DNA of 64,000 nt, from positions 124,745,988 through 124,809,987 of the forward strand of contig CM067082.1 of the NCBI GenBank assembly GCA_034008185.1. The letters run 5' to 3'. Below the pieces are notes generated by a model that ran no database searches, had not been told where the DNA came from, and worked only from the letters and a program-made list of their open reading frames with translations. This DNA comes from Gorsachius magnificus. Its lineage: Eukaryota > Chordata > Aves > Pelecaniformes > Ardeidae. Of the stretch, positions 26,811 to 39,744 are shown piece by piece (position 1 is the stretch's first letter; every line of letters starts with the position of its first letter). The position numbers were made by a program, and so were the translations under genes.

Positions 26811-26980
26811 TCTTTTCTTTTCTTTTCTTTTCTTTTCTTTTCTTTTCTTTTCTTTTCTTTTCTTTTCTTTTCTTTTCTTTTCTTTTCTTTTCTTTTCTTT
26901 TCTTTTCTTTTCTTTTCTTTTCTTTTCTTTTCTTTTCTTTTCTTTTCTTTTCTTTTCTTTTCTTTTCTTTTCTTTTCTTT
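26811..26980. repeat. Pentanucleotide microsatellite (TCTTT)34
   Basis: 170 bp of uninterrupted TCTTT units on the plus strand (AAAAG-type purine tract on the minus). Because the unit length is not a multiple of three, it yields long open frames on both strands; these are not genes. It lies about 250 bp upstream, in gene sense, of the isolated ABCB exon. Confidence 0.98.
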
Positions 26981-27100
26981 TTTATCCCCTTACTTGCATT
27001 CCATACGCGGTCATTGGACTTACATTGTCTTTCTTTTCTTATCATTCAATTTCTAAAGCTTGACTTTTTTGTCCAGTACATTTCACTTTCTGCTTGAAGC

Positions 27101-27160
27101 TTTTCTTTTCTTTTCTTTTCTTTTCTTTTCTTTTCTTTTCTTTTCTTTTCTTTTCTTTTT
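27101..27160. repeat. Second pentanucleotide tract (TTTTC)12
   Basis: 60 bp with the same motif and orientation as the longer tract 120 bp away, ending in a T run. The 120 bp between is unique but pyrimidine-rich in its left half. The pair probably derives from one ancestral polypyrimidine tract. Confidence 0.97.
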
Positions 27161-30100
27161 TAATGCCCAGCCATGAAGTACAAAGTTGGGAGCATATCCA
27201 TACAGACCGGCTCATTGGCAGGGCACATGTGTCTCCATTTTGCTCCCTAGGTCCCACCAATTCTAACAGCGTGACAGCAGTTATTTGTCACCAGTAAACA
27301 TTGCTCAGCATTATCTGGCTGAAGGCAATGCATTTGATTTAAATAGGTAGCTTGGGGCCTCCATTGCCACACAAAAACCATAGGGTTTATAATTTGGTAA
27401 TTTATGGAGGAAAGCTATTCGGATCGCCTAAGTGCAGATGCCAAATTTCCAGGAATAAACAAACATACAGGTTAGTACTGCAGCCTGCCTATATAACCAA
27501 TGAAAAGAGACAGAGACTTCTTCCAAAAAACCTCTGACTCAGCTTCCTTCCGAGTTAACTGTTGCGAGTTAAACACTCAGAAGCATTAAACTGCCTGGAG
27601 TGCTGCAGCGAGGGCTCATCTACTCGGTGGCTGTTGGGTGGTGCCAGCCTCCTGCTAGATGAGCCGAGTGGAAATCCTTGTTTCAGTGGCAGTGAGGCAG
27701 AAGATATGAGAATATTGCTACAGAAAAAACAGTGGGCAGCTTTCTGCCATGAACGGGGAAATAATCCTTGTCCTTGTTACAAATCTAGTGTGGAAAATGG
27801 TAACTGTCACTTGTGCTTCCTCCCTGAATTTAAATTAAATGCATGAGTTGAGAAGAGAGGACAGGGTTATATCAATGACGAAGCACGCGCTTTTCCGAGC
27901 CCTATGTGACCTGGCATCTTGCTTTCTCTGTCTAGAGCAGATGTGGTGTCATCTAATAAGAGAATTTTAGGACTGCCCACCAAAACTCAGTCAACAGCCA
28001 TTCCTGGTTTCTGCCCCCCGGTTTCTGCAGATTTCCTCTTTCAACCACAATAGTAGTGCTTTTCGAAAAGGTGTGTGAGATGGATCATTTTTTTTCACTG
28101 TGAACAAAGAATTTTTAGTAAGATCTGACTGAACGTAGAGATAAATGGAAAGATCCCCTTTGATTTCTGTAGAGTTCAAGCTGTGAAGAAAAAATGGGAT
28201 CTAAAAGTAATGCTATTGCTACGTGGCATTTCCTCTTAGAAACTGAGTATCAGTGCAAATCCAAACTAATTCAGAGTGTTTGCCCACTGGCATAACTCAA
28301 CACGCGTGAGCAGGTCCCCTGGCAGCAGCAGCAACATTCCCGAACCTCAAGTTGTCCTTGTGTCAGGCACCTTGCTGAAGCAGAGTGCTCCGCTTACAAA
28401 ACCACCGGTTTGGAAAGCTGCATTTTCCATTTGAGACACAAGGTGGCTGCAGAATATCATGGTTTGGTTTAAATTCAGCCATTCCCCTCCCCATCCCTGT
28501 GTTTTACTTGTTTTGCGGAGGGGCAGATGTGACCCACTTGGGACTGGCATATAAAACTCCCCACCCCCGCCCCGGGATGTCAATCTGACTTTTCAACTGC
28601 ATTTGTGTATCTTTGTTCTTTGCACTTATTACCCTGCTGATCTCCATTTCTCTATTCTCAGTGTACTTCTGCATCCCTCGGTTTTCATTTCAGTGAGTTT
28701 AGAAATAAGTCAGGCTCTAGAGATAAGATGTGGTTTGTCGATAAGCACACAGAGCTCCACCACACAGATGGAAATAGCAGTTTCTATTCAATACTGAACT
28801 TTCTGTCAATTAATTTCCAAGGAAGACAGATATTTCAGTATCATAACAGGAAAATCCAGTAGGTTAACACACATATTTTCCTCCTTTGTTGTAGTTACAA
28901 CTTCTTCATCTGTTACATTTTCTCTTCCATTTCTTACATCTGTCCTAACTCCCATCCTAAAAGGATGGCTGCCTGGCTGACCATGCCCATGAATTCTCAG
29001 AAACCTCTTAAGCTGAATGATTTTTATGTTGTATTCCTCCAGGGTGATCGAAGGAAAACATCACACCCCCTATCAGAGGGTGAGGTGGCATTTTATGGCC
29101 TCTCATCTCTGAATCAGACTGACAGATAGGGCAACCTGATACCTGACACAGACTAACGAGTCATCAGGTAACGGCTTGTTTGCTTTAGGTGGATATGCAA
29201 ACATGCCTACAGATTCTTTGGGTAACAACTAGAAAGCGATTATATACATACACACACATATATTTATATATATGTGTCAAGCGGTCACTGAGTTGAACAA
29301 CTGCCTCATGCATTTTCATGGAAGAGTGCCTGACGCTGGAGTTATGCCTGAGTGTATTTTGCCACATTACAGATTGATCTGGAGAGAACAGGCATGCCAT
29401 AATGGCTTCAATTCTGTTACCTTTGCCTATACTTCATCCCACCTACATAAGCGTTACCCCAAATGTCAGACCTTTCCATTCTTTCATTTAGCCTTTCTGG
29501 GGGCATCTTTATCTTCCCTCCATTGACCTAGATGGAACCTAGATGATTAGCTTAGACTAGACATCAAACTTCTAGGTGGTTAAAACTGGGTAAAATAATG
29601 CCCTTATTATATTTTCCTATCTCCCTGTGCAAGAGGAATAGCATAATTTCAGTACCTAGGAACAAAATAACTCTCCAGCTGGAATGCGAACAAGAGCATT
29701 ATATCTCTTTGCAAAAATTGTTACAAGCCTTATGTCCAAAATGCTAACCTAGACTGTACTGCATGGTACATGTCCTTTTGTGTGATTTTGCCTCTGTTTA
29801 TCTATTTTAAACAGGCAAAGCAGAAGAATTTACAAGCCTGGATGCAAGTTCCCTGTTTTGGGATGCACTTCCTTTATTCTCTACTCAGAAAGGGGAAATA
29901 CTATAAATGAGTCATCTGATACAACATACACTTTCTACACCACTCCTTTAAAGCCAAACATTTCTTCTGTACTAGAGAGCATGAGAAATTGTGCTGCCTC
30001 TCCGTGTACAGGCAGCGCAGCACGCAGCTTCAGAGGGTTTCCAAAGGTGTCCGGAATTGCCTGGGGGCGTGCAGAAGCTGCGTAGCAAATAGCAGCTACA

Positions 30101-33100
30101 GATCATTTCAAGAGAAATATTAGTTCAACTGCAACCAATTTCCTGCCCTTTGCCATGGGAGACTATTTTGCACGAGCCTATTTTTAACCGGGCTTATTAT
30201 TTCTTTACTATGTTGTGATAGCTACAGGAGTACTGTTTTCAGCTTATCAAAGCAAACATTAACTTGGAAAAATGGACACATTCCGATAGTATGTAAAGGC
30301 AGAAATAATACTCCTGCCCTTTATTTTAGAAGCAAAAATCATAGCAGAAGATAGATTGAAAGCAATGGTGCAAACCATTATGAAATTAATGTCTCGGGGA
30401 CCAATAAGAAAAGCATAGAGAAAGGCCATCTGCCATCTGTGGAAGATGTCGCCTGTTGTGTTAACCGCTCCAGGAACTCCCAGCTTTAATCAAAGCCCTC
30501 CAGCTATGCTGCTGGCTTTGCACATGGTGGACAAGGAGGCACTCACAGTGATTGCTCCTTTGGCCCTGAGCCTTTGCTGCTGACAGCTCTCGAGGATCCC
30601 ACAGGCACTGCTGAAGTTCTCCTGTGACACCACAAGTTTGAGGGTTGAAGGATCCTCTGAAATTACCTTCTTGAGGCCTCTTGCACCTTCAGATCTGTAG
30701 TTTCTTACATCCGTGCTTTGCCTCTAGAAGCAAATAAAACCACAACACAACTATACAGCGTTGTTTTAAAGAGTACGTTTATCCAAACCATGCTATGGGG
30801 CCAGGTGATGATGCCCCAGCTGATACACCTCTGTGAATGTCAGTAGCAACCACAGCTTCCACAAAGAGCCTCCCAGGCTGCTGACAAGAACAGCCAGAGG
30901 TACGGGAGAGGGAAAGGGTGTCAGTCTAAAAAAATAGTGAGCAATACAGAGTAAGAAAAACTGGTACACCGGTTTGCTTCCAGTTATAATGCAGGGAAAT
31001 GGGGATGGAACAAAATCTCCAAGGCAGCATTTTAAAAGTAGTTGAAGATGCTTTTAAAAACATACGAGCATAACTAAGCCATGAATTTCACTGTCTAAAT
31101 ACTGCAGAACCATAACAACAGAGCAAATATTTTAGTCTTGAAAAACTTGATTGAACCACTTTTAGGATGATTGATAACACATAGTTAGCAATAGATGGGA
31201 TCTGTTTTTAAAATTGAAAGACAAAACCCTTTACCAGTCATCACAGTCCATTCTTCCACAGAGTTCACTACTCATCATGTTAACTGAAAAAGCTTAGTGT
31301 AAATTTTATTCAGCTGGATTGAATACCTAGTGAAGTCAATTGGGCTGTAGAGTTCAGGGACTGCAAGTGGAGGACACCTGAAAGGTTCTTCTATTTAAAA
31401 GGAGCAAAACCTACAAGAAGTCAAACAGCCTTAGGGCAAATACTCATTACAAAAAAGATACTACAAGTGAACAAGGAACCTATGAGAAAGGAAAAATATA
31501 TTTATCACCAAACCTAGTTTATTTCAGTTGACACGAAGCATAAGGATGAAGTGAGAATAACCTCAAATCAAGCAAGTTCTTATGCTGCAAAAAGTTAAGA
31601 CTCATATCAGGCAGTTCTCAAGACACACGGATAGAAAACGAAAGAAGCAGCAAGGCCGTCATGTATAATTGCCTCCACTGTGACTGTATAATGTAGGCAT
31701 GACCTAAAATACTAAGTCAATACCTTGTCTTAGCTTTCCAGGAAGCTGATGATGTCACGTATGTGGGAAAGACAGAATCACAAGAGAAGCAGACAGCACG
31801 AAAATGGAAATGACCATGGTCACGTTGCTCTTGGGCTCAGCTTGGGTAATCTCTGTTCCGGAAAGGAAATGACATGTGAGGTTCTGCCTGGAGGCAGCCA
31901 GTCTGAGACATTCTGGGTGCATCAGAGGCATGTTGCATGCTTTACTTGGCAGAAAATAGATGTTAGGAATATTTTTGGATGTGAAGAAACTGATTAGAAA
32001 TGACTCTATCATCTTCCATACTTGTGTGAACAGTTTAGGCAATCTTCAATCTATTTTACTGACTTGATAGTATGTGTAAGAGGAAACAAGGGAAATTGTG
32101 ATTTGTATTCAATTTGATAATCAGTAATTTAATTTAATTCCCACATCAGCAAAAACTGAATTTTAAATCACTGGGTTAAATAAAGAAAATCTTTCAATAT
32201 GTAACTGAGGACTTGTTTAAAGTTTCTGGTGCAGATTTTCCTTGTTACTCCAGGGATTAATATGACCTGCAATTCCAGAAAAAAAATACATTAACTGCTG
32301 GCAACAGGGTCACCTCCACCAGAATATTGTCTTTACATGGTATTTCAGAATTAAATCTGTAACTCCTTTAAATGCAGATAGCATATTACAGCGTATGAAG
32401 TCTGTGTTTAAGACTGGTGGCTCATGCCACTACTATTGCATATAAAGCAGAAGCTCAGACCAAAAATTATTGTTTCCTTGGTGTCTTTATGTGGTATTAG
32501 AGCACTTCTAGAACAGTTTATAAATTACACGTCTATAAATACACCATCATAAGTGACAGAACACGCATGAGGTGTAGAGCACACAACCCGACGTGCAAAG
32601 ATTGAGCTATGGTTAGGCATACGCTCTTCTGAAAAGCGCTTCTGTTTGACAGATATCTCTCCCTTCACTTTTTTCTGTAGTTACACTCAGCAGATTTGGT
32701 ATAACATATAGCTTTTATAAATACTTCTCTATGGTTACTATCTTTTGTATTACTTTCTTCAGGTTATTCCAGCTATGTGGTTGCTGTCTCCTCTTATTTC
32801 AGCCAGCAAAATGCTGCTCCTGTATTCACCGAAGAAGGGTATAAATGTCCAACAACAAATCAAGGTGGCAATGGCTATGCAACCTGCAACCTCCGACCCA
32901 TTCAAAGCAGTAAAGGACAGCAGTCATCTGAAGCAAGGAAGTTTCTCATTAATTTCTTTTGCAACTGAATCTTTATCCTCTGCTGAGGGAAAAGCTGGCA
33001 GTTAAAAAGATAGATTAGAAACAAGAAAACTGAGAAGAAAAAAATATCCCCTTTTTCCAAAAAATATGCTAACTATAGTCAACTCAAGACTGATGTCTGT

Positions 33101-36100
33101 TAATTTTGTGGGGATTAATGATGCCTTACACAGAGCAAAGTCTGCCATGGGGAGCAAAATTCTGTAAATTACATTCAAATTCTTTTTTTCAATTGAAGCG
33201 ATGGACCTACTCACACATTTTTATATATTTGTAATAAAATAAATACTAGTACATATTTATAATATATTCATATATACTTATATCACAGATAATATATTAA
33301 ATCTATTAAATATATCATTGCATGTGATATATTCTTATACACTGTGCATGTGTTAAAAAATTTGTGTTTTCTCCCAGCTGGATATTTATGTGCTTCTGCA
33401 GAAAGAGTATAGAAATTTGGGTCAGTATATGGTATTTTCTTAATAAATAAATTAAATCCTTTCTTTTGGAGTATAACTTGTTTAAAAAAAAGCTGTGATA
33501 AGAGCTGTGTTTTTCTATGTTGTGTAATTGCATGCTCACAGACTTGCTTTAGGCTTATGAACATCGTTGTCTTTTTTTGTATTTTTCCTTTAAAATACCA
33601 ACAAATGATGTTTCTTTTCCGAACAGATTCCACCCAAACCTTTCCGTTCCCCAAGATTAATCCTCTTGACTCATACAGTATTTGAAAACTCTGGCAACTC
33701 TCCAATCGATACGTTGAAAGGATTTGCTTGCTAGCATCTGATCTGTGTTTCTTGGCAAGGTGTTTGGCCCTGAGTATATAATCAACGGTTTGCCAAAACA
33801 TAAGTTCAGTGGGATAGTTTCTCAGTTTTATACAGAAGCTTTTCTGGATTCACACCTTCTCTTTTCTATGGCTTAGTGAATTTACAAGAGAATTGTGATG
33901 GAAATAAACATTCTCTTACTGCCAAAAGTGAATATGAAACTTATGGCCATGCACCATAAAAATCAGCTTCCGACCTTAACAGAAAGTTTTAGATGATGGG
34001 GAAAATGTGCCTGAGGACAGCATGGAGCCTGGAGGAGAAAGATGTTTTTTCTGAAACAATATAATAATTTATTTTTAAATGACAAGCCATTTCTCGCCAG
34101 AATTATGAAAGTTGTACTTGGATTATGGAAAGACATGATGCATTTTGGAATTGGCTTTTTATTTAGGACATTTCTTCTGCAATTTGCTTTGATCTCAGCA
34201 AAACACGTGGGCGAGCATTGCTAGAGGGGCACCTTGCGTTTCAGTCCCATCAAAGCACATTCTTTGCAGAACATACTAGAAAAAGCTAAGGAATGTTGAA
34301 AAAGCCCTGTGCTTGACCATCTCTCCTTGAAATAAAGTTGTCCATCTCCAAGCCATGGGTGCCCATGCCATCTTTCCAAATTCATTACAAGTGTCGGTAT
34401 CTGTTGGGGCTTTGTTTTAGGGACAAAACCCACAGATAAAGACGACTTCTCAAGTCCAAGCTCCAACTAGTTTTGATAAGCCAGGAAATGACAACAAGCG
34501 AAGTTTGGAGCAAAGTAGAAAAGCTTTTGGACTTCCCCTTTTTCCTTTTTTCGTGGTTCTTTTTTTTTTTTCCTCTCACATTTGTCTCCATGTAAATATT
34601 ACTTTAGCAATTCTTTCACTGGCTGGTCCTCCTAATCCTCATGCTGGTGACTGGATGCTTTGGTTGATGGCTCTCCATGCAATGCTGTGCTGGCCAGCTT
34701 TATCAAGAAAGGATGCAGAGGTGAAAAAGAAGCTAGGGAGGAGCCATGAAGCGTTTTTCTGAACGCCAGCAAATTGTATCTGCAGCCAGACAGTTGTGGA
34801 GGCTTTAAAAAGCCAAGCTTATCTGCAGAATTGATTAAGAACGTATTGCAATTAGACTGACATTTTATACAGAAATATAGGTCATTTGCAATGTACCCTT
34901 CTGACTCTGGTTTCTTCCCTTTGCTTTGTGATGACCGATTATCTAAACCTGTATGTGTCATTTTAGCTCCTAAAAGAGTGACTTGGTTTATAATCGGGAT
35001 CAAGTGCCTCCAGCTTGGAGATACCTTTCAAACCTGCACATCTGGATTCACAAATACAACAAATATATGAGAGGTGTAGAAAATACTCAGAAGCGATATT
35101 TTAATTTTAAAAAATTTGAAAAAGGAAGAAGGGAATGAAGCTTTATGAAAACGTCAGTGAATTTTCTCTCCCTCGTCTTCAGCTCTGGTTCCAGGGACTC
35201 CTTTGTGAGAACGACGCCTTGCAGGATGATGACTCATGAAAAAGAGGGACAACCTTGTAACCCTGGGGGTTGTTATCATGAACTGCATGCATAAAACTGT
35301 TCCCTCAGGATAGCTCTGATGCCACAGGTTTAGTGACCTGACTGCTCACCAGGGATTTTCTTGCACTGCTATGTGGCAAAGCTACTTTCTTCTTCTAGAG
35401 GCAGCATTTGTCTCCGCTTGCGCTCTATTTTCTTCAACATTAGCAGTGAGTGCATCAGCTACCACTTCTCCCTGGGCAAGAGCAATGACTGCAACCCCAA
35501 GGGAAATCCAGTCTCCTCACAGTCCCTTCTTTTGCTTTTGTTACGCAAGATTTCGTAATGCTCATGATGTGTGACCTTACTCAGCTGCGGTTTCTTTAAA
35601 GATAGCTGATTTAGATGTGAGAACGTTCAACACTCATTCATACAATAAAACTTGACTAGGCATCACTCTATTACAAGAAATGGGTAAACCAGAAATTAAA
35701 ATCCACATTAAAGTCAATTTTATAGGATCTCTTCTCTTTTTCCCAGGTTTCTCTGGGAAAGCAAACCAATGCCTTGTGGTTAAAATACCTGATCTCTTCA
35801 GAGCTACGTGGTGCTAGGTAAATTGCTTGCAAATGAAATAATTGTATATAGTTTCACTGCTTAAAAAACCTAGCAAACCTAACAAAATTGGAGATTTAAG
35901 TTGACTTAACAATGCTCCTGAAACACTTGAGCATGCTGTATTCCAGGAATTCGGTTTATCCTCTTGCACTGAACTACACAGTTTCAGGTATAATTATGGA
36001 AATAGGGAAAGATCACCAGGAGTTAATAATAGTTACTGAACCACAAACTCAGATCGGGTCATTATGTTTGCCATGAGGTAAGCAGGCAGCTTTACTTAGA

Positions 36101-39029
36101 AGCAAACCCCAAAACACTCAAACCATGCCACCCCAGATCAGAAAGGATGAGAGTGCAATGTAGCGGTGAATAAAAAAGGGAGCAAACCTGCCTGTTTGTT
36201 GTTCGCAGCCAGGCAGGGAGAAGGTGATAAAGTCCCTAATGCCCACGTGTTAACTGCTTCCTTGAGAGCATCTCACTTACCCTCCCAATGCACAGGTTTA
36301 TTGAAAAATAGATGCAGCAGAGGAACCGACTGCAAAACTCCCCGGGGCTCTGAGGAGAATTAGTTACCTTCCTCGGGGAAGTTACTCCTGTGGTGTAAAT
36401 GTTGTCAAGTTGAAAGAGATGAGTCTGACAAGTCAAGTGATTTAAAAACGCTAACCCAGGACTTCCAAAACTCGTAACTCTGCAATTGCCTTGTGGGCTG
36501 GGAAATCTGGAGCTTGAAGATCCCTATAGCTCCCTGGGGCTGGACTTAACCCGCAGCCACAATGACTTCATAGCTGAAAAGAAGAAATAGTTTTACCAGC
36601 AGCCTTGGTTCTACCTGCTTTTGCCTTGGAGAACCACTGGGTTCCCAAGAGACGAGAAATTCTGGCAGTGAAGTCTCTTTCCCCTCTCCCCCCAGGATGT
36701 TTTTATTACAAATGACGGTTTACACGGGTGGAAATGTCTTTACAAAATAAAAGAGGGGACAGTCCACTGTTAGCGGGGATTGCAGAAGCGTGGACTACCT
36801 GCAGTTTTTACTGTGCGAAGAGAAAAGGTTGTTCATAGTTGAGACTAAATTTATTTGCATCTTAAGGGCAAGCTATCTGAGGGGCTCTTTTCCTCGCAGC
36901 CCTGCCAGCTTGCAGGGCCCGTGCCTGAGCGTGGTATTGCCTCAGCATTGCTAATGAAGCTGCATATATTGCAGGAGCAGGGATCTGTACAAAGTTTATG
37001 TGCCAATAGATGTCACTGTTGCATATCCTATGTAGTTTTATAGTTCTGGCAAATGCTATCCGACCTAGCTGTGCTGGGAAAGGACTGTATATGTGCCTTA
37101 TTTTGTTTCATAGACCCTTGTCTTTGTTTTTTTTTATACATAAGCCTGTCCATAGGACAAAGAACAAGTAAACCGGGGCATCTGCTGGCTAGTGCTTCAT
37201 CAGCTAGGTTGTTACAAATCAGTTTTATCTGTTACATAACAATTAAAGCAGACCTTTACCATTGCTCTGTTTGAATTTGCAGGCCTAACCATTAGCAATA
37301 CCATCTGCACCAGGGTTGATGATAATCAGACCTCGCAGAGATAACAAAGGTGAACCTGAGGAACCGCAGAGCCCCACGCAGCAGCCCACAGCTGGTCCGA
37401 TGTCTCCGCTGGCACTGCGATAGTATCTGCTCACGTGCCGTGTTGTGGTGGGCACATGTAACCGAGAGCAGGACTTGGCACCGCTTTTTGGCAAGGCTGC
37501 ATCTGACTCATGCTCCGAGAGAAATACCAGAACACTCCTCTGCTAAAGCACCGGGAAAAGGCGCCTCTTCCGCGCCGGACACATCAGCTGGAGACTCCGC
37601 TCTGCGGGAAGGAGAATTTTTCAGGGGTTTTTATTCTCTCACCAGCGGTTTGCTTTCCATTGCTTGCCAGATCATTCATCCTGGCCACCTCCTTTCGCAC
37701 TGCGGCCCCCTCTCATGCTCCCGCATCTCTGGTTACGTAGCAGGGGAATCACAGAAAATGTTGCTCTAACCAATGTGCCACTGCAGGGTCCTGTCCTGCC
37801 TGTGCTCTCATTCTTGGCTAATGACTCACCCCCTCTTTTATTCCGCCTTACGGCAATCAACGTGCACCAGTGCCTTTACCCCAAATGGCAATGTTTTTAT
37901 TAAGGACATCGAGCATATCCCTTGCTCGGCGATGCCAGGTAGAACACAAGCGGTTTTGATCCTACCAGTGTAACCAGAAAATCCAAAGAGGATTTTTGGC
38001 CTCCTGAATTTCCTGCATCTCATTAGGTTGTCCGGCGCACATCTGTAACAGCTCACAACCAGGCCTGTCAGCACATGGCTCATTAAAAAGCCATGGCTGC
38101 CAGCTTCTTTTGGCCTAAATCCTTCCTTTCACAGCGTAATACAAATACTGGTCTGTGCACCGAGCACCTTCGTGGGAGCTTGAGGGAAACAAAAGCAATC
38201 TCTTATCAGACAGTTCAGTTCTCCGTGGCTGTCAGCGTGTGCTGATGTGCAATAGCCTTTGCGCTCCTCAGGCATGGGGAAGTGGAAAATCCCCATGGAT
38301 GAGACTCTGACCCGAGGAATTTGCCTTATAAATTACACAGAAGGGTCCAACTGGTGAGAAGGTTTTGTTTTGTCCTTCTGCATTTTTTTTTTCTTTCCTT
38401 TTCTCCCCCAGTCATGTCATAAGCAACTTGCAAGGTATACACTTAAAAAAAAAAAAGGAAAAAATATATGAGGATTTAAATCAGGGCTATTATTTCTAAT
38501 CCCCCTTTACTCTGTCCTAATTAAAAACCATTTCTGGCACATTGTTAGAATTTAATTCTTGGAGCATGTGAGCTACTAAACTTATGTTAAAAGCCAGAAT
38601 ACCTCAAACTTAAGCTGCCTTGAAACCTTTGTCATCCCAGTAACAAAAGCTGGAGGTGCAGACTGAGTATCATCACCTTGCCCTGCTAATACTGCTCTTC
38701 CTCAGGAATCTCAGCCATTTCCTGCACTGGAGATCCACAGAATTTCTCATTAAAACATTGCTCAAGACCTATTTTGGCTAAAAACGCCTTGATTTATGGC
38801 AACTTAAAAATATTTTCAACTGTCTGTTGAAGCATTAAAAAGCCCTGATAGTTTTGCAGGCATGCATTAGGGAAGGAGGAAGGGTGGCTTTTTATTTAAT
38901 ACTAGCAAGTTGGGAGTTGGTTTTTGTTTTAAATAATGAAAATGTTAAAATCAGGTAATTAAACCAAATATGGATAAAAGTGTAGGTGACATCTCTCCTT
39001 TCTCCTCTGGACCCAATTTGTCCCATGAG

Positions 39030-39560
39030 TGAGAACATCCGAAGGGCAAGGCTTGCTCGGAAGGCCCATACAGGGCACTACCAGCAGCCCTGGACCCCAG
39101 CTGTCTCCCATGGGAGAAGGGGGGTGGAAGGGGTGTCTCGCCCGGACAGGGGGCCCGCTGGGGCGGTGTGGGTGGTGGCCGTGCTGGGCAAGTGCGGAGG
39201 GGCACGGCCACCCTCGTCACGCTGAGACAGATGTTTGTGGGGCGAGCACGGGGAGGCGCAGGGCGAGGGTGGGCAGTGGCTGTCAGCTGCCTGGGAGAGG
39301 TCAGGGTAGCACTGGACACAGCGCGGGGGACCAGAATCTGTGCCTTCCTGTCATTGTCCTCCCTTTCCTCTTCCGCGCATTTGTCTCCATCCATTTTCCA
39401 TCCCTCTTTCTCTCTGGTCCTGCCTCAGCGAGACGGGGAGCGCAGGTGGGGTGGCTGTCGGGGTGCCGGGCGCTCTGCGGCTCAGCTCCATGAGAAGGGC
39501 TCTGCAAAGTGCAGAGGGCTCTTCCCGCTGCCAGCTGCAGATGCTGTGGTCCCAGCCCGG
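39030..39560. promoter_or_regulatory. GC- and CpG-rich patch, possible CpG island
   Basis: About 530 bp markedly richer in G+C than its surroundings, with roughly 30 CpG dinucleotides by eye count (clusters near 39140-39260, 39320-39380 and 39425-39480). Avian CpG islands often mark promoters, but no convincing exon is seen beside it. The overlapping frames of 79-154 codons in several phases are what stop-poor GC-rich sequence gives by chance. Confidence 0.45.
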
Positions 39561-39724
39561 CCTCCCCAGTGCAAGGGGGGCTTTTCAAGCACTTTTTTCC
39601 CCGGCCCAGGTTATTAAGCAAAACCCATTCTGAGGCAGGCCCAGCTGGGGACAGAGAGGTCTCACTCAGGGTGTGAGGTGACACTATGTGATGCACTACA
39701 GAGCATAGCCAGAACATAAATAAC

Positions 39725-39744
39725 TTTTTTTTTTTTTTTTTTTT
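39725..39744. repeat. Poly(T) run
   Basis: About 20 T in unique sequence. It could be the tail of a reverse-oriented retroposon, but the sequence to its right matches nothing I know. Confidence 0.85.

Noticed and set aside
26668..27297. Open frames of 67-131 codons on both strands (FSFLF and KRKEK repeats)
   Set aside because: Pure translation of the pentanucleotide repeat; unit length five gives an open cycle in every frame.
33283..33801. 172-codon minus frame, the second longest in the window
   Set aside because: No recognisable domain; about two frames this long are expected by chance in 64 kb, and its end runs into AT-repeat sequence.
38951..39717. Several overlapping frames of 79-154 codons on both strands
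   Set aside because: Stop-poor GC-rich patch; proline/arginine-rich translations in competing phases, no motif or splice support.
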